Shown here in pieces: positions 26,541 through 34,258 of a stretch of DNA of 50,076 nt (its first letter is position 1; each line of letters begins with the position of its first letter). The DNA is from JABDPF01 sp036351055. Lineage in GTDB: Bacteria > Pseudomonadota > Gammaproteobacteria > Xanthomonadales > SZUA-36. The notes beneath the pieces were generated by a model. The model worked only from the letters and a program-made list of their open reading frames with translations. It did not search any database and was not told where the DNA came from. Both the position numbers and the translations under genes were made by a program. The stretch lies in the NCBI GenBank assembly GCA_036351055.1, contig JAZBOH010000003.1:1-50076 (forward strand), read 5' to 3'.

Positions 26541-27422
26541 ATGAGCGTACTCATCAACAAACACACCAAGGTCATCTGCCAGGGTTTCACCGGCAACCAG
26601 GGCACTTTCCATTCGAAGCAGGCCATTGAATACGGCACCAACATGGTCGGCGGCGTCACGCCCGGCAAGGGCGGCCAGACCCACCTCGGTTTACCGGTCT
26701 TCGACACGGTGGCCGACGCGGTGGCCGAAACCGGCGCCGACGCCAGCGTGATTTACGTGCCGCCACCGTTTGCGGCCGACGCGATCCTCGAGGCCGCCGA
26801 TTCGGGCATTCGTGTCATCGTGGCGATTACCGAGGGCATTCCCGTGCAGGACATGATGATGGTCAAGGCCATCATCGACAGCCGGCCCGACACCTGGCTG
26901 ATCGGCCCCAACTGTCCCGGTATCATCACGCCGGGCGAATGCAAGATCGGTATCATGCCGGGTGCGATTCACGCACCGGGCAAGGTTGGCATCGTTTCGC
27001 GTTCGGGCACCCTGACCTACGAGGCGGTTTACCAGACGACCCAGGCCGGCCTCGGTCAGTCGACCGTGATCGGGATCGGTGGTGATCCGATCCAGGGCAT
27101 GAATTTCATCGACGTGCTTGGCCTGTTCCAGGATGACCCGGAAACCGGGGGCATCATCATGGTGGGCGAAATCGGCGGGTCCGCCGAGGAAGAGGCGGCC
27201 GAGTTCATTGCCGCGAACGTGACCAAGCCGGTCGCTGCCTACATTGCCGGCGTAACGGCGCCCCCGGGTAAACGCATGGGCCATGCCGGTGCGATCATTG
27301 CCGGCGGCAAAGGCACGGCGGAAGCCAAGTTCGAGGCGCTGGAAGCCGCGGGTGTGACAACCGTACGCTCGCCTGCCGACCTCGGCAAGGCCATCCAGGG
27401 ACGCCTGGAGCGGTCAGAGTAG
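26541..27422 (+). CDS. sucD: succinyl-CoA synthetase alpha subunit
   Basis: The alpha subunit binds CoA and carries the phosphohistidine. The ATG at 26541 gives the canonical N-terminus MSVLINKHTKVICQGFTGNQ with GAGGAG just upstream. The longer open frame from 26490 is rejected. The 293-residue product has the CoA-binding GGVTPGKGG, IGPNCPGIITPGECKIGIMP, and the phosphohistidine in GHAGAIIAGGKGTA near residue 247. It is co-transcribed with sucC. nadE follows after 27 bases. Confidence 0.98.
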   Translation: MSVLINKHTKVICQGFTGNQGTFHSKQAIEYGTNMVGGVTPGKGGQTHLGLPVFDTVADAVAETGADASVIYVPPPFAADAILEAADSGIRVIVAITEGIPVQDMMMVKAIIDSRPDTWLIGPNCPGIITPGECKIGIMPGAIHAPGKVGIVSRSGTLTYEAVYQTTQAGLGQSTVIGIGGDPIQGMNFIDVLGLFQDDPETGGIIMVGEIGGSAEEEAAEFIAANVTKPVAAYIAGVTAPPGKRMGHAGAIIAGGKGTAEAKFEALEAAGVTTVRSPADLGKAIQGRLERSE

Positions 27423-27449
27423 CCCCGCTGCTCTGACCCCGGTTTACCC

Positions 27450-29159
27450 ATGACTGGACCAGCGCCCCTGCGCATCGCGCTGGCGCAGTACGACTTCCTG
27501 GTCGGCGACATCCAGGGCAACCTGGACAAGGCGCTGGGGCTGGTCGGGGTGGCCCGTGAGAGCGGCGCCGACCTGTTGCTGTTCCCCGAGATGGCGCTTT
27601 CCGGTTACCCGCCGGAAGACCTGCTGTTGCGTCCGGGTTTCCTCGAGAGCTGCCACGAGGCCATGGAACGTTTTGCGGCCGGCGTGTCAGGCATCGACGT
27701 GGTGTTTGGCCACCCCTGGGCCGAGCAGGGCAGGCGGTATAACGCGGTGAGCTGGATCCGTGACGGCCGGGTTCTTGGCCGCTACTTCAAGAAACACCTG
27801 CCCAACTACCTGGTGTTCGACGAGCACCGCTATTTCAGCGAGGGCGGTGAACCGCTGGTGGTCGATATCAAGGGGGTCAGGGTCGGCGTGATTATCTGCG
27901 AGGATGCCTGGGAGGCAGGGCCCGCGGTGCGTGCGAAGGAAGCCGGCGCCGAGCTGTTGCTGATCCCCAACGCATCACCCTACCGCGACAACAAGCAGCA
28001 GGACCGCCTGGCGCTGTTTGCGGATCGCTTCGCGGAGACCGGCCTGCCGGTGGTCTACTGCAACCTGGTGGGTGGCCAGGACGAACTGGTATTTGACGGC
28101 CGCAGCATGTTGATGGACAGCCGTGGCGAAATCTCAGAACCCGGCCCGCTGTGCGAAGAGGCCCTGTTGCTGGCCGATTACAACCATGGCGGCACTTTAG
28201 CCTGGTTAAGCAGTGGGAGCGGCTTTAGCCGCGATGAAAAAGGTTATGTCAAGGACCGCTTTTCTGATCCAGAACGCCCAATCGCGGCTAAAGCCGCTCC
28301 CACGGGCACATCCGCAAGCCCCGCCGAAATCTACAAAGTCATCGTCACCGGGCTGCGCGACTACGTGCGCAAGAACGGCTTCAGCGACGTGGTGTTCGGC
28401 CTTTCGGGCGGCATCGACTCATCCCTGGTGCTGGCCCTGGCGGTCGACGCACTGGGCCCCGACCATGTTCACACGGTGATGATGCCTTCACGGCATACCT
28501 CCGGGCTCAGCATCGAACTGGCGCAGGAACAGGCCCTGCAACTGGGGGTGGATCACCGCTGCATTTCGATCGAACCGGCCTACGAGGCTTTTCTTACCTT
28601 GCTGGGCCCGTCGTTCGCGGGGGTGGACGAGGACGTAACCGAGGAAAACCTGCAGGCGAGGGCGCGCGGCAATCTCATCATGGCGCTGTCCAACAAGTTT
28701 GGCTGGCTGCCCATCACGACCAGCAACAAGAGCGAACTGGCCGTGGGCTACTGCACGATTTACGGTGACATGTGCGGCGGTTTCGGACCGCTGCTGGACT
28801 GCAGCAAGATGCGGGTCTATGAGCTGTCGCGCTACCGCAATACGCTGTCGGCCGCGATACCGGAAAACGTGATCAACCGGCCGCCCTCGGCGGAATTACG
28901 GCCAGACCAGCAGGACCAGGATTCACTGCCGCCGTATGATGTGCTCGACCAGGTTTTGCAGCGTTACGTCGAGCAGGACTGGTCGGTGGAAGACATCATC
29001 GCCGATGGATTCGACGCGCAAATGGTGCACCGGATTGCGCGGCTGGTTCTGATCAACGAGTACAAGCGCCGCCAGGGTCCGCCGGGTGTGCGCATCACGC
29101 ACCGCGCCTTTGGCCGGGACCGGCGTTACCCGATTACTTCAGGTTGGCGAAACCTGTAG
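27450..29159 (+). CDS. nadE: glutamine-dependent NAD+ synthetase with an in-frame REP insertion
   Basis: The enzyme makes NAD from nicotinate adenine dinucleotide, ATP and glutamine. The N-terminal nitrilase-fold glutaminase has the Glu-Lys-Cys triad (FPEMALSGYPPEDLL near 46, KKHLP near 115, IICEDAWE near 150). The C-terminal synthetase has the PP-loop GLSGGIDSSLVLALA near residue 317. At 569 residues it is longer than the usual ~540. The excess matches a REP doublet (28213-28303) translated as residues 255-285 in the linker between the two domains. The frame is kept, so the enzyme is probably active. It lies downstream of sucCD and may share its transcript. Confidence 0.95.
   Translation: MTGPAPLRIALAQYDFLVGDIQGNLDKALGLVGVARESGADLLLFPEMALSGYPPEDLLLRPGFLESCHEAMERFAAGVSGIDVVFGHPWAEQGRRYNAVSWIRDGRVLGRYFKKHLPNYLVFDEHRYFSEGGEPLVVDIKGVRVGVIICEDAWEAGPAVRAKEAGAELLLIPNASPYRDNKQQDRLALFADRFAETGLPVVYCNLVGGQDELVFDGRSMLMDSRGEISEPGPLCEEALLLADYNHGGTLAWLSSGSGFSRDEKGYVKDRFSDPERPIAAKAAPTGTSASPAEIYKVIVTGLRDYVRKNGFSDVVFGLSGGIDSSLVLALAVDALGPDHVHTVMMPSRHTSGLSIELAQEQALQLGVDHRCISIEPAYEAFLTLLGPSFAGVDEDVTEENLQARARGNLIMALSNKFGWLPITTSNKSELAVGYCTIYGDMCGGFGPLLDCSKMRVYELSRYRNTLSAAIPENVINRPPSAELRPDQQDQDSLPPYDVLDQVLQRYVEQDWSVEDIIADGFDAQMVHRIARLVLINEYKRRQGPPGVRITHRAFGRDRRYPITSGWRNL
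28213..28303. repeat. REPIN (REP doublet) inside nadE
   Basis: GTGGGAGCGGCTTTAGCC (continuing GCGAT, to 28235) and its exact inverted copy (28281-28303) flank 45 bases of unique DNA. The repeat is translated as about 31 residues, including SGFSRDEK and IAAKAAPTG. The arms are identical to those of the intergenic copy at 29176-29228, which suggests recent mobility. REP doublets of this kind are spread by RAYT transposases, none of which is in the window. Confidence 0.93.
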
Positions 29160-29175
29160 GAAGTCTGTATCAACC

Positions 29176-29228
29176 GTGGGAGCGGCTTTAGCCGCGATTC
29201 CGCCAGTCGCGGCTAAAGCCGCTCCCAC
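29176..29228. repeat. REPIN between convergent nadE and bamD
   Basis: The REP arm at 29176-29198 and its inverted copy at 29207-29228 are separated by 8 bases and form a long, near-perfect hairpin. It sits between the stops of nadE (29159) and bamD (29242). It may act as a transcription or RNA-decay barrier for both genes, as REP elements often do. Confidence 0.92.
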
Positions 29229-29241
29229 TGCACCGGGAAAC

Positions 29242-30054
29242 TCAGTCGAAGGGCCACAGCCGGTCGGCCCAGCTGCGCGGTTTTTTCTTGCCCTGCAGGT
29301 AATAGTGGTCGGGGTAGTTCAGCGCCAGTACATCCCAGGAACTCTGCGCCAGGTCCGGCAACTCGAGCTCGCCGTAGGCCTTGTGCAATACCACCAGGGC
29401 CTCGGGAATGCTCGGTGTGTTCGGGTAGACTTCCAGGGCATAACGCGCCCGGTTGGATGCGGCGATAAAAGCCTCGCGGCGCAGGTAGTACTCGGCCACG
29501 ATGATTTCGTAAGCGGCCAGGTTGTTGCGCAGGAACACCATGCGCTGGCGTGCGTCGGGCACGTAGCGGCTGTCCGGGAAACGCCGGATCAGCTCCGCGA
29601 AGTCCATGAACGAATCCTCGGCCTGGGATTGATCGCGGTCGCGCACGCGCGACGGTATCATCTTCTCCAGGAAGCCCAGGTTTTGCTCATAGTTGACCAG
29701 GCCTTTCAGGTAATAGGCGTAATCCACGCTGGGGTGCGTCGGGTAGGTGCGGATAAACCGGTCCAGTGTGGAGAGCGCTTCCTCCGCCGCACCGCGCCTG
29801 AAATAGGCATAGGACAGGTCCAGCATCGATTGCTCGGTGAAACGGCCGAAGGGGTAACGGGTCTGCAGGGCCTTGTACAGGCCAATCGAGCGATCCCAGG
29901 AGCTGGCGTCCAGCGCGCTTTTTGCCCGGTTGTACAACTCGTCGGCGGTGTAGTCCGAAACACCTTTCCGGTCTTTGCTGCAACCGGCGAACAGCATGGC
30001 CAGGGCGAGCGCGAGAATGGGGATTATTCTGGAAAAACCGGGGTGAGACCGCAT
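29242..30054 (-). CDS. bamD: outer membrane assembly lipoprotein BamD
   Basis: BamD is the essential TPR lipoprotein of the Bam complex that inserts beta-barrel proteins. The ATG at 30054 gives a lipoprotein signal peptide with lipobox LFAGC, cleaved before Cys (about residue 25). The longer open frame up to 30627 is antisense to rluD and is rejected. The ~270-residue protein has five TPR-like repeats (for example YPFGRFTEQSMLDLSYAYF and YPTHPSVDYAYYLKGL) and the conserved RFPDSRYVPDARQRMVFLRN. A REP pair separates it from the divergent rluD. Confidence 0.96.
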   Translation of the reverse strand: MRSHPGFSRIIPILALALAMLFAGCSKDRKGVSDYTADELYNRAKSALDASSWDRSIGLYKALQTRYPFGRFTEQSMLDLSYAYFRRGAAEEALSTLDRFIRTYPTHPSVDYAYYLKGLVNYEQNLGFLEKMIPSRVRDRDQSQAEDSFMDFAELIRRFPDSRYVPDARQRMVFLRNNLAAYEIIVAEYYLRREAFIAASNRARYALEVYPNTPSIPEALVVLHKAYGELELPDLAQSSWDVLALNYPDHYYLQGKKKPRSWADRLWPFD

Positions 30055-30111
30055 TGCAAAAAACCAAAGATAAGATGGAAGCGGAATGATAACGGAAAAC
30101 CTGCACTTATT

Positions 30112-30189
30112 GTAGGAGCGGCTTGAGCCGCGAATGCTTATTTTGCGAACCTGGGCGGGTCCGGCAATCGCGGCTAAAGCCACTCTTAC
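30112..30189. repeat. REPIN between divergent bamD and rluD
   Basis: The arm GTAGGAGCGGCTTGAGCC (from 30112 to about 30135) is paired with a degenerate inverted copy ending in CACTCTTAC (30167-30189). It occupies most of the intergenic space, so the promoters of bamD or rluD must lie within or beside it. Confidence 0.85.
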
Positions 30190-30223
30190 CCGCACGTCGC
30201 CCCCTGTGCGAGAATGAAGCTGA

Positions 30224-31174
30224 ATGAACAATTCCGAAACAATCCGCCTTTCCGCCAGCGTTGCCGCGAGCCAGCAGGGCATGCGCCTCGACCAGGCCGC
30301 GGCCGAACTGTTCCCCGATTTCTCCCGTGGCCGTTTGCAGAAATGGATCCGGAGCGGTGAGCTGAAAGTAGACGGGCGCCAGCTGAAACCCACGTACAAA
30401 GTCTGCAGCGGGGAGGTACTGGAACTCGAGGCAGTCGCCGAGCACCAGGGCGAGGTGCAGGCCCAGGCGATTCCGCTCGACGTGATCCACGCCGATACCG
30501 ATATCATCGTGCTGAACAAGCCTGCCGGGCTGGTGGTGCATCCGGCGGCGGGCAACCCGGACGGCACCCTGCAGAATGCATTGCTGCACCACGACGCCGA
30601 CCTGGCCGCCTTGCCACGCGCCGGCATCGTTCACCGCCTGGACAAGGAGACCTCCGGGGTCATGGTCGTGGCCCGCAGCCTGCGTGCCCACACCAGCCTG
30701 GTGCGTCAATTGCAGTCTCGCGAAATGAGCCGCGTCTACCGGGCCATCGTCTTTGGCGACATCGTCAGCAGCGGTACGGTAGACGCGCCGATCGGCAGGC
30801 ACCCGAGGGATCGCAAACGCATGGCGGTCGTGGCGTCCGGGCGCCCCGCGGTCAGCCACTACCGGGTTCTCCAGCGCCTCGGCGCAACCACCTGGCTCGA
30901 GGTCTCGCTTGAATCAGGGCGCACCCACCAGATACGGGTGCATATGACCCACCTGGGGCATCCCCTGGTGGGTGACCCGGTGTACGGGCGCAACCCCCGG
31001 AGCCGTAAACTGTTCACTGAAAGCCAGTTCGAAGCCGTTCGTGCCTTTCCGCGCCAGGCGCTGCACGCCAGGAGCCTGACCCTGGTACATCCCGGGGACG
31101 GTCAGACTGCCTGTTTCGAAGCGCCGCTTCCGGAGGACATGCTGTCCTTGCTGGACTGCCTTCGGTCAGAATGA
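30224..31174 (+). CDS. rluD: 23S rRNA pseudouridine synthase RluD
   Basis: This RluA-family enzyme makes pseudouridines in helix 69 of 23S rRNA. The 316-residue protein has an N-terminal S4 domain (MRLDQAAAELFPDFSRGRLQKWI) and the catalytic HRLDKETSG with its Asp near residue 140, then GRTHQIRVHMTHLGHPLVGD. The bamD–rluD neighbourhood is widely conserved in gammaproteobacteria, and this supports RluD over other RluA-family members. Confidence 0.94.
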   Translation: MNNSETIRLSASVAASQQGMRLDQAAAELFPDFSRGRLQKWIRSGELKVDGRQLKPTYKVCSGEVLELEAVAEHQGEVQAQAIPLDVIHADTDIIVLNKPAGLVVHPAAGNPDGTLQNALLHHDADLAALPRAGIVHRLDKETSGVMVVARSLRAHTSLVRQLQSREMSRVYRAIVFGDIVSSGTVDAPIGRHPRDRKRMAVVASGRPAVSHYRVLQRLGATTWLEVSLESGRTHQIRVHMTHLGHPLVGDPVYGRNPRSRKLFTESQFEAVRAFPRQALHARSLTLVHPGDGQTACFEAPLPEDMLSLLDCLRSE

Positions 31175-31250
31175 AACCGCCGCCGGGGGGCTTTAAGGTT
31201 TCAGCGCTGCGCTGCGCCGGTGTACGATTCGGAATCAAAAGGAGGAGTGC

Positions 31251-33101
31251 ATGAGCCAGGCATGGAATGACATCGGCGGACTGTTTGACCGCTTCCGGAC
31301 CAACTGGCGGTCGTTTTTCGCGATCCACCTGGCGGTCACCGTCCTGGTGTTTGTTTTGCTTGCCCCGCTGGCGACATTTTTATTGCGCCTGGTGGTATTG
31401 CTTTCCGGTGACGCCGCGCTGTCCGACCAGGACATCGTTTTCTTTATCTTGAGTCCCGCGGGCTTCAGCGCCTTCGTCGTGCTGGCCTCGATCTATTCAA
31501 TCATCCTGTTTCTTGAATACGCCGCGCTGATCATGGTGGGCTGGCTGGTGGAAAAGGGCAAACCGGCGCCGGTGCCGGGCGTGCTGGGATTCCTGGCCGG
31601 GCACGCGGCACGCCTGTTTGGCCTCGCCGCGCTGATCCTGCTGCGGGTCCTGCTTTACAGCCTGCCGTTCCTGGCCGCCCTGGGTCTTGTTTACCTGTTG
31701 CTGCTCTCTCAATACGACATCAACTTCTACCTGGCCGAGAAGCCGGCCGAGTGGTACATCGCATTGACCCTCGCCGGGTTCGTGGCCGCCGCCTGGGCTG
31801 CGTTGATGTTGTGGCTGGCGAGTGGCTGGGCCTTCTGCATACCGCTGCTGTTGCTGGGTGGTCACAGCCCGGGCCAGGCCATTGCGACCAGCGTGCGCTC
31901 ATGCAAGGGCAGGCGGCTGGATATTCTGCGCGCCTTCCTGGGCTGGTTGATTTTCAGCCTGGCCCTGGCGGCGCTCGTATCGGTGCTGGCGGCCCTGGTT
32001 TCCTGGCTGCTGGTGCCATCCGACATCCAGTCGCCCAACGCGCTGTTGCTGGCTCTGGGTTTCATGTCGCTTTTTGGCCTCGCGGGATCCTTCCTGGTGA
32101 CCTTTGTCAGCACGTCCATGCTGTGCCTCCTGATCCTGAAGCTGTTCAACGCTTTTGGCCTGTCCCGTGAAACCGACCCGACGATCTACCAGGGAGCTTC
32201 GCGGGCTTCCGGGTTCAGGCTGAGCCGGAACAGGATGACCCTCGGCCTGTGCGCGGGCCTCCTGGTTTCACTGCTCCTGGTTTATGGCGTCACGAGCCAG
32301 TTCGAGTTTGAAAGCGATACCCAGGTGATGGCCCACCGGGGTGCATCCGCCGCGGCGCCGGAGAATACCCTTGCCGCCATTCAACTGGCGATCGACAGCG
32401 GGGCGGACTGGGTCGAAATTGACGTCCAGGAAGCCGCCGACGGTGAGATCGTGGTGATCCATGACAGCGACCTGAAGAAGGTTGGCGGCGTACCCACGGT
32501 CGTGGCCGAAAGCACGGTGCGCGAATTGAAGTGGGTGGATATCGGCTCCTGGTTCGATCTGGAGTTCAGCGACGAGCGCATTCCCACCCTCAGGGACGTG
32601 CTCGAACTGTGCAAGGGGAAGATCCGCGTCAACATCGAATTGAAGTACTACGGTGCGGAGAAAAACCTGGAGCAGGCGGTGGCGGACGTGGTCGACAGCC
32701 TGGACATGGCGGAGCAAGTGGTGGCCATGTCCCTTAGCCTGCCCGGCGTGCGCGAGATGAAACGGCTGCGGCCGGACTGGAAGGTAGGGCTGCTGTCCTC
32801 GGTCGCGGTGGGCGACCTGGCCCGCCTGGACGTCGATTTCCTGGCCTTGAATGCCCGTTCCGCGACGCGCGGGTTGGTCAGGCGCATGCACCAGGAGGGC
32901 AAGGAAGTCATGGTGTGGACCGTGAACGACGCTGTCAGCATGTCGGCCATGGCCAGCCGTGGCGTGGACGTGATCATTACCGACGAACCCGGCCTGGCGA
33001 TCCGATTAATGGAGCACAGAAAACAGCTCGATTCGCCGCAGCGCCTGCTGCTGACCCTGGCCGAACTGTTCGACCGGCCCTCGCTGATCAAAGAACAATA
33101 A
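31251..33101 (+). CDS. glycerophosphodiester phosphodiesterase with N-terminal membrane domain
   Basis: The 616-residue protein has two parts. Residues 1-345 hold about eight hydrophobic helices resembling the GPDPase membrane domain. Residues 358-600 are a GDPD TIM barrel with MAHRGASAAAPENTLAAI, DWVEIDVQEA, VIHDSDL and ELKYYG, containing the metal and catalytic residues (HRG, E-x-N, E-x-D, HD). The barrel hydrolyses glycerophosphodiesters from lipid turnover to glycerol-3-phosphate. Which side of the membrane it faces was not determined. A strong AAGGAGGAG precedes the ATG. It converges with the aldolase gene, 11 bases away. Confidence 0.9.
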   Translation: MSQAWNDIGGLFDRFRTNWRSFFAIHLAVTVLVFVLLAPLATFLLRLVVLLSGDAALSDQDIVFFILSPAGFSAFVVLASIYSIILFLEYAALIMVGWLVEKGKPAPVPGVLGFLAGHAARLFGLAALILLRVLLYSLPFLAALGLVYLLLLSQYDINFYLAEKPAEWYIALTLAGFVAAAWAALMLWLASGWAFCIPLLLLGGHSPGQAIATSVRSCKGRRLDILRAFLGWLIFSLALAALVSVLAALVSWLLVPSDIQSPNALLLALGFMSLFGLAGSFLVTFVSTSMLCLLILKLFNAFGLSRETDPTIYQGASRASGFRLSRNRMTLGLCAGLLVSLLLVYGVTSQFEFESDTQVMAHRGASAAAPENTLAAIQLAIDSGADWVEIDVQEAADGEIVVIHDSDLKKVGGVPTVVAESTVRELKWVDIGSWFDLEFSDERIPTLRDVLELCKGKIRVNIELKYYGAEKNLEQAVADVVDSLDMAEQVVAMSLSLPGVREMKRLRPDWKVGLLSSVAVGDLARLDVDFLALNARSATRGLVRRMHQEGKEVMVWTVNDAVSMSAMASRGVDVIITDEPGLAIRLMEHRKQLDSPQRLLLTLAELFDRPSLIKEQ

Positions 33102-33112
33102 AGACGTCGCTC

Positions 33113-34141
33113 CTACTTCAGTGCCTGGCAGAGCGTGTCCGTTTCTTCGTCCGTGGTGCAGTGGGAGAAGACAAAGCGTGCCAGGTCGTCGCGGCCGGGC
33201 CACATCAGGAACTCAATGCCCTGGTCCTCCAGGGATCTGAACCCTTCGCTGTTCCAGGCGACAAACACCTCGTTGGCCTCGACCGGAAACGCCAGCGAGG
33301 CCCCGGCATGGTTTGAAACCGCGCCGGCAAACTTCGCCGCCTGGCGGTTTGCATGGTCGGCCAGTTCCAGCCAAAGGTCATCGCCGATATAGGCCAGCAA
33401 TTGCGCCGAGACGTAGCGCATCTTGCTCAGCAGGTGGCCGGACCGTTTACGCATGCGCTCGGCCGTTGTCTTCAGCCCGGGTTTGGCGAACAGCAGCAGG
33501 GCCTCGGCGGCCATGCAGCCGTTTTTGCTGGCGCCGAATGACAGCATCTCGACGCCCGCGCGCCAGGTGATATCGGCCGGGTGGCAACCGAGAGCAGCCA
33601 CCGCGTTACCGAAACGGGCGCCATCCATGTGGCTGACCATGCCCAGTTTCCTGGCCGCCGCCGTCACGGCGGAAACCTCGTCAGGCCGGTAAACCGTCCC
33701 GCACTCGGTACTCTGGGTCAGGCTGATTGCGGACGGGATGTAGCTGTGCACGCCATGCCCGGTATTGGCCTGGACCAGGCGCAACAATTCCGGTACGTCG
33801 ATCTTGCCATCATCGCCGTCCACCGGAACCACGCGCAGGCCGTTGCCAAAAAATTCGGGTGCGCCGTTTTCGTCGTTGTAGATGTGGGCGTTGCGTTGGC
33901 AGTAGACGGCGCCCCAGGGCGGCGTGACCGAGGCCAGCCCGATGCTGTTGGCCACGGTCCCGGTACTCAGGGGGATCACGGTCGTCTCGCAGTCAAAAAG
34001 CCGGCTGAACGCCCGGTCGAGCAGCGCCGACCACTGGTCATCGGCATAGGCCCAGGCCGGGCCGGCATTGGCCTCGAGGATGGCCGCCATGATGGCTTCG
34101 GCGGCCGGTGATTCGTTATCGCTTCGGAAGTTGATTTTCAT
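33113..34141 (-). CDS. low-specificity L-threonine aldolase
   Basis: This 342-residue fold-type I PLP enzyme splits L-threonine or allo-threonine to glycine and acetaldehyde. It has the Asp-containing HMDGARFGNAVAALG, the Schiff-base lysine in LSFGASKNGCMAAEA near residue 205, and N-terminal NFRSDNESPAAEAI, as in the beta-eliminating lyase family (LtaE-like). Other aldolases of that family cannot be excluded. Divergent from hrpA, with a REP copy in between. Confidence 0.88.
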   Translation of the reverse strand: MKINFRSDNESPAAEAIMAAILEANAGPAWAYADDQWSALLDRAFSRLFDCETTVIPLSTGTVANSIGLASVTPPWGAVYCQRNAHIYNDENGAPEFFGNGLRVVPVDGDDGKIDVPELLRLVQANTGHGVHSYIPSAISLTQSTECGTVYRPDEVSAVTAAARKLGMVSHMDGARFGNAVAALGCHPADITWRAGVEMLSFGASKNGCMAAEALLLFAKPGLKTTAERMRKRSGHLLSKMRYVSAQLLAYIGDDLWLELADHANRQAAKFAGAVSNHAGASLAFPVEANEVFVAWNSEGFRSLEDQGIEFLMWPGRDDLARFVFSHCTTDEETDTLCQALK

Positions 34142-34155
34142 CGGGTAATTATAAA

Positions 34156-34242
34156 GTAGGAGCGGCGTCAGCCGCGATAATAGTTTGGGTGTCTTACCAC
34201 CTGGCTTTGGTGGAAACCGGTCGCGGCTTGCGCTGCTGCAAC
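34156..34242. repeat. REP element with degenerate second arm upstream of hrpA
   Basis: GTAGGAGCGGCGTCAGCCGC (34156-34175, extending to about 34180) is a full REP. A decayed inverted partner (TCGCGGCTTGCGCTGC) spans 34221-34242. The partner abuts the TATAAT at 34244 and may supply its upstream promoter region. Confidence 0.75.
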
Positions 34243-34243
34243 C

Positions 34244-34249
34244 TATAAT
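34244..34249 (+). promoter_or_regulatory. -10 box for hrpA
   Basis: A perfect TATAAT sits 9 bases before the annotated ATG of hrpA. Transcription would start near 34256, giving an almost leaderless message or favouring a start further in (Met7 at 34277 or Met18). No consensus -35 is present. The expected position falls in the degenerate REP arm. Confidence 0.4.
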
Positions 34250-34258
34250 CGGGCTCCT

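Noticed and set aside
25397..26707. 436-codon open frame on the minus strand across sucC
   Set aside because: It is exactly antisense to a certain sucC with strong codon bias, and its translation is rich in His, Gln and Asp as expected for a shadow frame in GC-rich DNA.
30055..30627. Upstream extension of the bamD frame by 191 codons
   Set aside because: The extension runs antisense through rluD and a REP pair. The lipoprotein signal peptide fixes the bamD start at 30054.
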